This document shows positions 25,729 to 34,023 of a stretch of 64,000 bases of DNA, piece by piece. Numbering within the stretch: position 1 is the stretch's first letter; each line of letters begins with the position of its first letter. The notes under the pieces were generated by a model. That model did no database searches. It saw only the letters and a program-made list of their open reading frames with translations, and was not told the DNA's origin. Source of the DNA: Arcicella lustrica (lineage in GTDB: Bacteria; Bacteroidota; Bacteroidia; Cytophagales; Spirosomataceae); the NCBI RefSeq assembly GCF_034930985.1, contig NZ_JAYGIM010000023.1, positions 1-64,000 of the forward strand, read 5' to 3'. The position numbers and the translations under genes are program-made.

Positions 25729-26757
25729 ATGCCCATTATTCAAACGTCTTACAGAACTTCACATATCTGGAAAGATGCACATTTTTCAACAATATATCCA
25801 AGTACGCTTAGAAAAGTAACTGGAATTCAATACGAACGTGAACGATTAGAACTGTGGGATGGAGACTTTTTAGATTTAGATTGGTCGAAGGCAGGTGCTA
25901 TTAATAAGAAAGCAAAATCAAAAAAGAAAGAGGAAACAAAAGTTGATGAAGTGGTTCAGCCTAGCAAGTCTTTAGCGATACTTTCACATGGATTTTTAGG
26001 AAACACTACAAGACCATACTTATTAGGAGGAGCAAAAGCTTTTAATTCAATTGGCTGGGACGTTCTGGCATGGAATCATAGAGGGTTGAGTGGAGAAAAA
26101 AACCGCTTAGAGCGAATGACAATTCATGGTGGAAGCGATGAATTAGAAGCCGTCGTAAATCATGCTTTAACGAAAGATAATTACGAAGAAATTGTGTTGG
26201 TGGGTTACAGTAAAGGCGCAAATATTTCCTTGAAATATGCAGGTGAAAAAGGAGAGGAGATTCCCGATAAAGTAAAAAAAGTAATAGCAATTTCTTGTCC
26301 AACAGATTTACAAGGAAGTGTAAATGCAATGGGAAAAACTGGCTTTTATGCTGAAAGATTTAAAAGTAAATTGTTGAAATTTTTGAAAAATCGTTGGGAA
26401 TTGATTGATAACCAAATTTTTAGAGAATTTGATAAATATAAGTACTTAGACGATTTTACGAACAATTATATCGCTCCATTACATGGAATGAAAGATGCTG
26501 AAGAGTATTATGAACAATGTGCCGCAGCGCCTTATGTTCCTAAAATCAGGATTCCAGCTTTTATTTTAAATGCCAAAAATGATCCTGTTTTATCTGAAAG
26601 CTGTGCGATGTTAGATGTCGCTAAAAACTCAGATTATATTTTTTCGGAATATCCAAATTATGGTGGACATTGTGGTTTTTATGCTTCAAATCCCGAAGGT
26701 TTATATTACGGAGATAAAAGAATGTTGGAGTTTGTGCAGGATAAAATTACTGTTTAG
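25729..26757 (+). CDS. Alpha/beta hydrolase, YheT-like
   Basis: A 342-residue hydrolase. HFSTIYPSTLRKVTGIQYERERLELWDGDFLDLDW, split as HFSTIYPSTLRK and YERERLELWDGDFLDLDW, is the typical N-terminus of the YheT/ABHD1-3 family. Then SHGFLGNTTRPYLL (oxyanion region), LAWNHRGLSGE, the nucleophile elbow VGYSKGANISLKYA with Ser in GYSKG, a late Asp in LNAKNDPVL, and His in YGGHCGF. A charged insertion (KKAKSKKKEETK) lies near residues 65-80. Start chosen at ATG 25729 because it avoids overlap with the upstream gene. Substrate is unknown; family members act on esters or lipids. Confidence 0.85.
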   Translation: MPIIQTSYRTSHIWKDAHFSTIYPSTLRKVTGIQYERERLELWDGDFLDLDWSKAGAINKKAKSKKKEETKVDEVVQPSKSLAILSHGFLGNTTRPYLLGGAKAFNSIGWDVLAWNHRGLSGEKNRLERMTIHGGSDELEAVVNHALTKDNYEEIVLVGYSKGANISLKYAGEKGEEIPDKVKKVIAISCPTDLQGSVNAMGKTGFYAERFKSKLLKFLKNRWELIDNQIFREFDKYKYLDDFTNNYIAPLHGMKDAEEYYEQCAAAPYVPKIRIPAFILNAKNDPVLSESCAMLDVAKNSDYIFSEYPNYGGHCGFYASNPEGLYYGDKRMLEFVQDKITV

Positions 26758-26825
26758 CTTTTTAGCTCTGAGCCATGAGCTTTTAATATTAGAAAAACTC
26801 ATAGCTCAAGGCTCAAAGCTAATCG
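26758..26825. repeat. Inverted repeat between convergent genes
   Basis: AGCTCTGAGCCATGAGCTTTT pairs, with one 7-nt word missing, against the right arm containing CTCATAGCTCAAGGCTCAAAGCT. It lies exactly between the stop codons of the hydrolase and moeA and may act as their terminator. Confidence 0.65.
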
Positions 26826-28016
26826 CTATCTAAACCTTACAAATCCAAATATTTCACCTGCTTTAAAAACTTGTTTTTCAGCAGGTAATTCTACAAAACC
26901 ATCACAATCTGTCAGATTGGCAAAATCTGCTGAGCCACTTCCTAAGAAAGGTTTAGCCATCATTTTTCCAGCTTCAAAATAGGTTTTTACGGGTACGAAG
27001 TAGGTTAAATCAGGCTTGAAAATAATTTCCTTGTCTAAAATTACTTCTTCATGTTTAATCTCTGAATTTAACGTAGGTAAAACATATTTGCAGAAACATA
27101 AAAAAGTAGAAACAGGATTTCCGGGTAAAGCAAAGATGATTTTTCCTGCTTTTGTTTTGCCAAACCACATCGGTTTTCCTGGTTTTTGGGCTACTTTATG
27201 AAAGAGTTTTTCTAATCCTAAATCTGTTAAAATAGCAGGTACAAAATCTTTTTTCCCTGCTGAAACTCCACCGCTCAATAGTAAAATATCGTATGATTCA
27301 ATGATTTCTTTGAGCTTTTGGTAGAGTACTTTTTCTTCATCAATCAAATGAAAAGTAGTAGCTGCAACACCAATTTGCTGTAAAGCTGCCGCCAACATAT
27401 AAGCGTTTGAAGTACGAATCTGATACGCTAATGGTGTTTCTTCAATATCAACCAATTCATCACCCGTAGAAATAAGTGCTATTTTGGGCGTATTTTGTAC
27501 CTTAACAATACTTTTGCCGACCGTTGCCATTACGGCAATTTCAGCAGGACTAATTTTGATGCCTTTTTGCAATAAAACTTCTTCAGCTTTTCGGTCTGAG
27601 CCTTGTAGATGTACATTTTGCCCTTTTTTAATTTCTTCGTTTGGAATGCTAATGCAAGCAAATTTTACTTTACCATCTTGCTGAATGTTGAAATCTTCAT
27701 AACGGAGTACGGTATCACAACCCAAAGGTAAAATTGCTCCTGTCATTACTTCTATGCCTTTGCTGATATCTTGCAAAGTCTTTTGAGCTTCGCCAGCAAA
27801 CTGAATATTTTCAATAGCAATTTTTTGTAAGTCTACTTCATCAAAACAAAAAGCTAGGCCGTCCATCGCTACTCTGTTGAAAGGAGGAAAATCTCGGTCG
27901 GCATAAATGTTTTCTGCTAAAATTCTACCGACAGACGACAATAGTGGAACTTCCGAAACTGTTGTTTCATGTTGGTTGGCTAATACAATTTTTAGAGCTT
28001 CTTCTACTGAAATCAT
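26826..28016 (-). CDS. moeA: Molybdopterin molybdotransferase
   Basis: A 396-residue MoeA, inserting molybdate into adenylylated molybdopterin. Blocks: N-terminal SVEEALKIVLANQ, PPFNRVAMDGLAF, VMTGAILPLGCDTVLRYED, PKIALISTGDELVDIE, YQIRTSNAYMLAAAL, ILLLSGGVSAGKKDFVP, PGKPMWFGKTKAGKIIFALPGNP, and the small C-terminal beta-domain. ATG 28016 gives the standard N-terminus; a TTG at 28040 is less likely. Divergent from moaC. Confidence 0.94.
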   Translation of the reverse strand: MISVEEALKIVLANQHETTVSEVPLLSSVGRILAENIYADRDFPPFNRVAMDGLAFCFDEVDLQKIAIENIQFAGEAQKTLQDISKGIEVMTGAILPLGCDTVLRYEDFNIQQDGKVKFACISIPNEEIKKGQNVHLQGSDRKAEEVLLQKGIKISPAEIAVMATVGKSIVKVQNTPKIALISTGDELVDIEETPLAYQIRTSNAYMLAAALQQIGVAATTFHLIDEEKVLYQKLKEIIESYDILLLSGGVSAGKKDFVPAILTDLGLEKLFHKVAQKPGKPMWFGKTKAGKIIFALPGNPVSTFLCFCKYVLPTLNSEIKHEEVILDKEIIFKPDLTYFVPVKTYFEAGKMMAKPFLGSGSADFANLTDCDGFVELPAEKQVFKAGEIFGFVRFR

Positions 28017-28082
28017 AAGAATAGTTGGATTGTTAGCCAAAACTCAATTTCGGCTAAACGTAGGGAATCAAGATTAGATATT

Positions 28083-28090
28083 TACCTTTG
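28083..28090 (+). promoter_or_regulatory. Putative -7 box TACCTTTG of moaC
   Basis: TACCTTTG fits TAnnTTTG and lies 76 nt before the moaC ATG. Confidence 0.4.
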
Positions 28091-28166
28091 TGCAAAAATA
28101 AACAGGATTCCTTTGGGAATCGTTGATTCTTTAGATTTTGTTAAAACGGATTTTGACGATAGTGAT

Positions 28167-28637
28167 ATGAAAACCTTTACACATTTAGATTCCGATAATC
28201 AGCCTTCGATGGTGGATGTTTCTGAAAAAGCGATTACCAAACGTACTGCCATTGCCCAAAGTATTGTGGTATTGACGGACGAAATCATGGCGAATTTTCA
28301 GGATGGTGACCTTAAAACCAAGAAAGGTTCTGTGATTCAAACGGCAATTATTGCCGGAACGATGGGTGCAAAAAAGACTTCTGATTTGATTCCTCTTTGC
28401 CATCCATTGGGTTTGGATTCTTGTAAGTTTTCAACTGAAATTTCTGGAAATGAAGTGATTATTACTTGTACTTGCTCGCTTACGGCAAAAACTGGCGTAG
28501 AAATGGAGGCTTTGACTGGTGCAAGTATTGCTGCTTTGACGATTTATGATATGTGTAAAGCTTTTTCGCATGACATCATCATTAAAGAAACAAAACTGAT
28601 TTCAAAAACTGGAGGGAAAAGTGATTATAAGCTGTGA
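28167..28637 (+). CDS. moaC: Cyclic pyranopterin monophosphate synthase
   Basis: A 156-residue MoaC, which converts the MoaA product to cyclic pyranopterin monophosphate. FTHLDSDNQPSMVDVSEKAITKRTAIA is the family N-terminus (shown in parts: FTHLDSDN, MVDVSEKAITKR); then TAIIAGTMGAKKTSDLIPLC, HPLGLDSC, VEMEALTGASIAALTIYDMCK. ATG 28167 is chosen over an in-frame upstream codon because it gives the normal length. First gene of a plus-strand set with mobA; moaA, moaD/E and a molybdate transporter are not in the window. Confidence 0.95.
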   Translation: MKTFTHLDSDNQPSMVDVSEKAITKRTAIAQSIVVLTDEIMANFQDGDLKTKKGSVIQTAIIAGTMGAKKTSDLIPLCHPLGLDSCKFSTEISGNEVIITCTCSLTAKTGVEMEALTGASIAALTIYDMCKAFSHDIIIKETKLISKTGGKSDYKL

Positions 28638-28798
28638 GCTTTCAGCTTTCGGTCATCGGATTTTCAGTTTTTTAGTAATGAAGTATTTAAGTAGAATTAG
28701 AAATGAATAAAAATTTAAGCCATAATGATTATCTGTTAGCTAAAAGCTCATACCCGAAATCTGACGACCGACATCCGACATCCGACATCCCAAAACCC
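28638..28798. repeat. Junction repeat overlapping the start of mobA
   Basis: GAGCTTTCAGCTTTCGGTCATCGG on the left (written here as overlapping words GAGCTTTCAGCTTTCGG and GGTCATCGG) and CCGAAATCTGACGACCGACA with three CATCCGA words on the right. The right half is inside the mobA coding frame. Confidence 0.65.
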
Positions 28799-29347
28799 AA
28801 AGGATTAATTCTTTCTGGAGGAATGAGTACTCGGATGGGAACGGAGAAGCGTTTATTGAATTATCATGGGAAGAGTCAGGAACAGTATCTTTATGAGCTA
28901 ATGAAACCTTTTTGTGATGAAGTATTTGTATCAATCAATGCCAATCAGCAAACGAAATTACCTTATATTCAAGATGTTGAGCTTGCAGTGAAAAGTCCGA
29001 TTGTGGGAATCTTTTCCGCTTTTCAACAATTTCCTGATTCTGCTTGGCTGATAATTGCTTGCGATATGCCTTTGGTGAGTCAAGAAACGATTGAGTTTTT
29101 GCTTAAAAATAGAAATCCAGAAAAGTACGCCACTGCTTTTGAAAATCCAGAAGAACAATTTCCTGAACCTTTACTTACAATTTTTGAAGCTAGATTTTAC
29201 GAGCCTTTACAAGTATTTATTCAGCAAGAAAAAAAATCCACAATGCGACTTTTACAAAGTTTAGACATAGAATTACTTCAAATTCCAGATGCTAAAATGT
29301 TGAAGAATGTTAATACTACGGAAGAGTTTGACAGCTTTCAGCGATGA
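28703..29347 (+). CDS. mobA: Molybdenum cofactor guanylyltransferase
   Basis: A 214-residue MobA, attaching GMP to molybdopterin. Nucleotide-binding loop GLILSGGMSTRMGTEKRLL is nearly canonical (LaGG.S.RMG.dK); then DEVFVSINANQQ, SPIVGIFSAFQQFPDSAWLI, ACDMPLVSQETIEFLL with the metal-binding Asp. The first 34 residues (LAKSSYPKSDDRHPTSDIP region) are foreign to the family and are encoded by the junction repeat. No other in-frame ATG lies before the nucleotide loop, so either this odd N-terminus is real or a rare start is used. Confidence 0.88.
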   Translation: MNKNLSHNDYLLAKSSYPKSDDRHPTSDIPKPKGLILSGGMSTRMGTEKRLLNYHGKSQEQYLYELMKPFCDEVFVSINANQQTKLPYIQDVELAVKSPIVGIFSAFQQFPDSAWLIIACDMPLVSQETIEFLLKNRNPEKYATAFENPEEQFPEPLLTIFEARFYEPLQVFIQQEKKSTMRLLQSLDIELLQIPDAKMLKNVNTTEEFDSFQR

Positions 29348-29537
29348 GATTTTGGATTTCGGATGTCAGATTTCGGCAATCAGCAAAACAAAATATTTTT
29401 CAACCTTAAAATATAAATTCATTCTTCATTTATAAACCATACTTTAAAACTCAAGACTGAAAGCTCACGGCTCGTAGCTAAATAAAAATATTATGTCCGA
29501 AATCCGAAACCCGAAATCCGAAATCCGAAATTCAAGT
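29346..29537. repeat. Junction repeat overlapping the start of miaA
   Basis: Left words TTTTGGATTTCGGATGTCAG and ATTTCGGCAATCAG; right words AGCTCACGGCTCGTAGCT and then a run of CCGAAAT heptamers (CCGAAATCCGAAACCCGAAA at its start). The heptamer run begins at the miaA start codon and is read as protein. Confidence 0.7.
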
Positions 29538-30440
29538 AAAACTCTCATCATCATCGTCGGTCCAACGGCTGTTGGGAAAACAGATTTGTGTGTAAAACTT
29601 GCCAAATTGCTTGATACAGAAGTTGTTTCAGCAGATTCTCGCCAATTTTATCGTGAACTTGCCATCGGAACAGCCAAGCCTACTGAGGAGGAAATGGATG
29701 GAGTACCGCATCATTTTGTCAATTCACATTCTATTCATGATTATTATTCGGTTGGTGATTTTGAGCGTGATTGCTTAAAGGTTTTAGAAGAAATTTTTAC
29801 TAGAAAAGATACTGCAATTCTAACAGGTGGTTCGGGAATGTTTATCAAAATGATAACTGATGGCATCGACGAAATGCCAGAAGCCGATTTAGTTTTGCGT
29901 CAACAATTGGCTGAACGCTTTGAAAAAGAAGGTTTGAGCCAATTAAAAGAGGAATTAAGAGTACTAGACCCTGTTTACTTTGAACAAGTAGATGACCAAA
30001 ATACACAAAGAGTATTGCGTGCTTTGGAAGTTTGTATATCAACTGGTAAACCTTTTTCAAGTTTCAGAAAAAATCAGAAGGTCGAACGACCTTTTAAAAT
30101 GCTAAAAATTGCTTTGGAACGCCCACGAGAAGAACTTTATGCAAGAATTGATACTCGTATGGATTTGATGTTGGAAGGAGGTTTGGAAGCCGAAGCAAAA
30201 GCAGTAATGGAGTACCGTGAACATTATGCTTTGAAAACTGTTGGTTATCGAGAAATTTACGAGCATCTTGATGGAAATTATGATCGTGAAGAAATGGTGA
30301 GATTATTGAAAAGAAATTCAAGAAGATATGCCAAACGCCAAATGACTTGGTTTAAAAATCAAGATGAATTTCATTGGTTTGATGCCAAAAATGTAACAGA
30401 AATCACAGATTTTATTACAAACGAGTTAAAACAAATGTAG
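29493..30440 (+). CDS. miaA: tRNA dimethylallyltransferase
   Basis: A 315-residue MiaA that adds dimethylallyl to N6 of A37 in tRNAs reading UNN codons. P-loop IIIVGPTAVGKTDL; DTEVVSADSRQFYRELAIGTAK; VPHHFVN; AILTGGSGMFIKMI; DQNTQRVLRALEV; and the C-terminal TVGYREIYEHLDG, RRYAKRQMTWFKNQ. The first ~15 residues (SEIRNPKSEIRNSSK) are two heptapeptide repeats encoded by the CCGAAAT junction repeat, with the ATG itself inside the repeat. The family normally starts only a few residues before the P-loop. Confidence 0.94.
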   Translation: MSEIRNPKSEIRNSSKTLIIIVGPTAVGKTDLCVKLAKLLDTEVVSADSRQFYRELAIGTAKPTEEEMDGVPHHFVNSHSIHDYYSVGDFERDCLKVLEEIFTRKDTAILTGGSGMFIKMITDGIDEMPEADLVLRQQLAERFEKEGLSQLKEELRVLDPVYFEQVDDQNTQRVLRALEVCISTGKPFSSFRKNQKVERPFKMLKIALERPREELYARIDTRMDLMLEGGLEAEAKAVMEYREHYALKTVGYREIYEHLDGNYDREEMVRLLKRNSRRYAKRQMTWFKNQDEFHWFDAKNVTEITDFITNELKQM

Positions 30441-30552
30441 CGAAACCTAAAAGGCTTCGCTACAAATCATCCTTAAACCAAAACTAAATAGATAATGTGT
30501 TCTAAAAATGCCAATCAAGGCAAATTCGACCAAAGGTCGAGTAAGATTATTG

Positions 30553-30786
30553 TTATTCTTCACGCTTAAAAGCTTGAAGTAAAATTCTGCTTCCGATACT
30601 TAATAAACGACTTTCCTTATTCAATATTGTTTTTTTCTGAATATCAGGAACAATATTTTTTGATTTCATTTCTTTTCTTTCAACCTTCTTTCCCGACAAC
30701 AAATTATGTGGAAATCCAATGGCTAATGCGTTATTAGACAAAGTGATACCCGTAAATAATGTAAGAGCAATTGTAAAAGATTTCAT
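30553..30786 (-). CDS. Small secreted protein, unknown function
   Basis: A 77-residue protein with a convincing signal peptide (MKSFTIALTLFTGITLSNNA then LA) and a short basic mature part (SGKKVERKEMKSKN, SRILLQAFKREE). No domain recognised. It stands alone on the minus strand in a region otherwise transcribed rightwards, with a long AT-rich region upstream that could hold its promoter. Confidence 0.5.
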   Translation of the reverse strand: MKSFTIALTLFTGITLSNNALAIGFPHNLLSGKKVERKEMKSKNIVPDIQKKTILNKESRLLSIGSRILLQAFKREE

Positions 30787-31256
30787 CTTTATGATTCGTT
30801 TTAAATGTTCTATGTATATGTCGTAGGAGTGGTTCTTTTATTACAATACAAAGTTAAGTGTTTTGTTAGGTACTATGCAATACACAATACCATAAATTTT
30901 GTTAAAATCTGTACAAGTGGTTAAGAAAAAGGATGAATGGATTTAGGTTTGTCTATAAGATGTCAGAAAAGTATAAAACGTTGCAAGCGAAATATTTTTT
31001 TTGAAAAAATTTCAGTATTTTATTTCTCATAAAAATACTACAATCCCTAATTTTAGCATAGCCTAAAATTTTTTAGCCTTAAAATAGTAATATTTCTGTT
31101 GCTTGTTTACGTATATTGTTAAGAGTTTAAATGCTTGCAAATTAGAATAATTGAGCATAGATTTCGGAAAAATCAATATTTGTTAATATTCTGTGCTAAG
31201 AAGCCCATTCTTAGAAAAATTAAATAAATCAACACAAAAAGTTGAGCTTTTTCGTC
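30787..31256. other. AT-rich divergent intergenic region
   Basis: About 470 bp between the small secreted gene and the lysine-degradation cluster. It contains a perfect 8-bp inverted repeat AATTTTAG ... CTAAAATT (about 31049-31070) followed by T's. Promoters of both flanking genes must lie here, but no box is convincing. Confidence 0.4.
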
Positions 31257-32783
31257 ATGCAAACTATTTTAGAAAAATTAAACATTAAATCTGTCAATTT
31301 CGGAACGAGTACAGGCTTAAATGCTTGGTCATCTGGAGAAGAATTACTCGCTTCGTTTTCGCCTGTAGATAATCAATTGATTGCAGAGGTGACAAAAACT
31401 ACTTTTCAAGATTACCAACAAGTTGTTGAAAAGGCAAATGATGCTTTTAAAACTTGGAGAAACATTCCTGCACCAAGGCGTGGAGAAATTGTTAGACAAA
31501 TGGGTATGGCTTTTCGGGAGTATAAGTCTGAACTTGGTAAATTAGTTTCTTATGAAATGGGAAAAAGTTTACAAGAAGGTTTAGGAGAAGTACAAGAAAT
31601 AATTGACATCTGTGATTTTGCCGTAGGTTTATCTCGCCAATTGTATGGATTAACGATGCACTCCGAACGTCCAGCGCACAGAATGTATGAACAATATCAT
31701 CCTTTAGGAATCGTTGGGATTATTTCAGCTTTTAATTTTCCTGTAGCCGTTTGGTCTTGGAATGCTATGCTCGCTTGGGTTTGTGGCGATGTTTGTATCT
31801 GGAAACCTTCAGAAAAAACACCATTGACTGCTATCGCTTGTCAGCATATTATTACTTCGGTACTAAAGGAAAATGATATTCCTGAAGGGGTATCAAATAT
31901 TATTACTGGCGATTATCAAGTAGGAGAGTGGCTTACTTCAGATACCAGAGTACCTTTGATTTCAGCCACAGGTTCAACCCGAATGGGAAAAATTGTTGGA
32001 GCGACCGTCGCTGCTAGAATGGGGAAAAGCTTATTAGAATTAGGCGGAAATAATGCCATTATCATCACAGAAAATGCAGATTTAAATATTGCTATTCCTG
32101 CTGTTGTTTTTGGTGCAGTTGGCACTGCTGGTCAGCGTTGTACTTCTACCAGAAGATTAATAATTCATGAGTCGATTTACGAATCAGTAAAAGAACGTTT
32201 AATAAAAGCATATCAACAATTACGCATTGGTAATCCTTTAGATGAAAATAATCATGTCGGCCCATTAATTGATACGAAAGCCGTTGAAGCATATACTAAA
32301 GCTGTTGAGGCGGTATATCAAGAAGGTGGAAAAATGTTAGTTGATGCAGAAGTACTTTCTGGAGAAGGGTATGAATCTGGTTGTTATGTAAAGCCATGTA
32401 TTGCTGAAGTAAAGCCCGATTTCAGGATTGTAAAGCATGAAACTTTCGCTCCAATTTTGTACCTTATGTCTTATTCAACCATTGAAGAAGCAATTGATAT
32501 TCAGAATGATGTACCACAAGGCTTGTCGTCTTCAATCTTTACTTTGAATATGCGAGAAGCAGAAATGTTTTTATCAGTCAATGGCTCAGATTGTGGCATT
32601 GCTAGTGTAAATATTGGTACTTCTGGTGCAGAAATCGGCGGAGCTTTTGGTGGAGAAAAAGAAACAGGTGGCGGAAGAGAATCTGGCTCTGATGCTTGGA
32701 AAGCTTACATGAGAAGACAAACAAATACCATCAATTACGGAAAAGAATTGCCTTTGGCACAAGGAATAAAATTTAATTTATAG
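31257..32783 (+). CDS. ALDH7-type aldehyde dehydrogenase (aminoadipate semialdehyde dehydrogenase-like)
   Basis: A 508-residue NAD(P)-dependent dehydrogenase. Features: KPSEKTPLTAIAC, SATGSTRMGKIVGATVAARMGKSLLELGGNN (catalytic Glu in LELGGN; quoted in parts SATGSTRMGK and KSLLELGGNN), catalytic Cys in GTAGQRCTSTRRLI, HETFAPILYLM, and NIGTSGAEIGGAFGGEKETGGGRESG (IGTSGAEIGGAFGGEK). The last block and the QYHPLGIVGIISAFNFPVAVW element are typical of ALDH7/antiquitin and AmaB, which oxidise 2-aminoadipate 6-semialdehyde. Neighbouring HglS-like and saccharopine-dehydrogenase-like genes fit the same pathway. ATG 31257 preferred to an upstream TTG. Confidence 0.88.
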   Translation: MQTILEKLNIKSVNFGTSTGLNAWSSGEELLASFSPVDNQLIAEVTKTTFQDYQQVVEKANDAFKTWRNIPAPRRGEIVRQMGMAFREYKSELGKLVSYEMGKSLQEGLGEVQEIIDICDFAVGLSRQLYGLTMHSERPAHRMYEQYHPLGIVGIISAFNFPVAVWSWNAMLAWVCGDVCIWKPSEKTPLTAIACQHIITSVLKENDIPEGVSNIITGDYQVGEWLTSDTRVPLISATGSTRMGKIVGATVAARMGKSLLELGGNNAIIITENADLNIAIPAVVFGAVGTAGQRCTSTRRLIIHESIYESVKERLIKAYQQLRIGNPLDENNHVGPLIDTKAVEAYTKAVEAVYQEGGKMLVDAEVLSGEGYESGCYVKPCIAEVKPDFRIVKHETFAPILYLMSYSTIEEAIDIQNDVPQGLSSSIFTLNMREAEMFLSVNGSDCGIASVNIGTSGAEIGGAFGGEKETGGGRESGSDAWKAYMRRQTNTINYGKELPLAQGIKFNL

Positions 32784-32790
32784 AATAGAT

Positions 32791-32912
32791 TATTGAGTGA
32801 GTTGTGAGTTAGTGAATTGAGAATTGTGAGTTCAATGATAAATTAAATAATAGAGTTACAAAAAATCACTCAATCACTCAATCACTCATTCACAACTCAC
32901 TTAATCACAACT
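32791..32912. repeat. Inverted repeat of ATTGAGTG/CACTCAAT words
   Basis: Left arm ATTGAGTGAGTTGTGAGTTA and following; right arm three copies of AATCACTC then ACAACTCACTTAATCAC. The arms are imperfect complements around an AT-rich centre. Another short-word junction element, here with an 8-nt period. Confidence 0.6.
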
Positions 32913-32929
32913 AAAAAACATTTATAATT

Positions 32930-33850
32930 ATGAAAACGCAAGAAACAATCACTAAATCTCTCATGGAAAAGCTCTGGGAGGGCTATTGCCAAAGAGTAAA
33001 ATATGCGCAACAATATGCAGATTTGGTGTTATCAAAAGGTGGAAATGTGGTGAATGACCATTGTGCTTTCCGTACTTTCAACACATTAACGGGTAAGCAG
33101 CCAGCGGGTATTCCAGCTATTTCAGAAATACTTGAAGCCTTGGGTTATGAAAAAATATCACCATACTCTTTTCCTTCAAAACACTTAAATTCATTTCATT
33201 ATCAACATCCTACCAATATTAATTTTCCGAAATTTTTTGTAACACAATTAGAAGTAACTGAACTTTCAGAAGCAACACAAGTTTTGATTAATGAAGCTGT
33301 GAAAGATGCTCCAGATTTGTTAGCTGGCGAAGCCCGTCAATTATTAGCTTCTCTAAAACATAATAAAGAATTGATTACGGCAGAAGCCGATCGTTTGGTG
33401 GAAGCATTAGTGAAATACTTTGCTCGTCCTTGGTCGCCTGTTAAAAAGGAAACGATTTTGGTGGTCAATCAAGAATCTCAATTTGCTGCTTGGACGCTCT
33501 TGCATGGTAATTCTGTTAACCATTTTACGGCTTATATTAATTATCAAAATGTACCAGAATGGGATGGAATTGAAGGCACAATGGCTGCTTTGGAAAGTAT
33601 TGGTGTACCAATAAAACCTGCGATTGAAGGTGAGAAAGGAAGTAAACTCCGCCAAAGTTCAACGCAAGCGATTGATGAAGATTGCCCAGTGATTGAAGCT
33701 GACGGAAGCTTGGGAACACTTAATTGGTCTTATGCTTATTATGAATTAGCAGAAAGAGGATACCTTGAAACGGATGGAAAAAAAGTTTGGTTTGATGGTT
33801 TTTTAGGCGAACAAGCAACAAATCTTTTTGAAATGACTAAAAGAAATTAG
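32930..33850 (+). CDS. hglS: 2-oxoadipate dioxygenase/decarboxylase, HglS (DUF1338) family
   Basis: A 306-residue DUF1338 protein. Characterised members (HglS/YdcJ; rice FLO7) convert 2-oxoadipate to D-2-hydroxyglutarate with Fe(II) and O2. VVNDHCAFRTFNTL gives the first metal His (H44) with Arg four residues later (R48), the spacing I recall from HglS; HGNSVNHFTAYIN supplies the second His region; SYAYYELAERGYLE gives a Glu near the C-terminus. It is shorter than the roughly 460-residue gamma-proteobacterial enzyme, as is common in Bacteroidota. Its place between an ALDH7-like and a saccharopine-dehydrogenase-like gene supports a role in lysine breakdown. Confidence 0.85.
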   Translation: MKTQETITKSLMEKLWEGYCQRVKYAQQYADLVLSKGGNVVNDHCAFRTFNTLTGKQPAGIPAISEILEALGYEKISPYSFPSKHLNSFHYQHPTNINFPKFFVTQLEVTELSEATQVLINEAVKDAPDLLAGEARQLLASLKHNKELITAEADRLVEALVKYFARPWSPVKKETILVVNQESQFAAWTLLHGNSVNHFTAYINYQNVPEWDGIEGTMAALESIGVPIKPAIEGEKGSKLRQSSTQAIDEDCPVIEADGSLGTLNWSYAYYELAERGYLETDGKKVWFDGFLGEQATNLFEMTKRN

Positions 33851-34020
33851 GAGTTTGTGTTTTGGATTTCGGATTTCAGTAATCGGATTTCAGCATTTTC
33901 GAACGAGTTTAGTAAGCTTGTTATGCAATCAAAACTCGACACTTCACAACAAGTAAATTTCATTTCTCAAAAACTATCAGCTTTTAGCCTTGCCTAAAAG
34001 CTGATAGCTAATCGAATAAA
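33851..34020. repeat. Junction repeat (GGATTTC words and AGCTGATAG hairpin)
   Basis: Left: TTTTGGATTTCGGATTTCAG and ATCGGATTTCAGC. Right: ACTATCAGCTTTTAG, CCTTG, CCTAAAAGCTGATAG, a near-perfect 14-bp hairpin about 10 bp before the next gene. Confidence 0.65.
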
Positions 34021-34023
34021 ATC

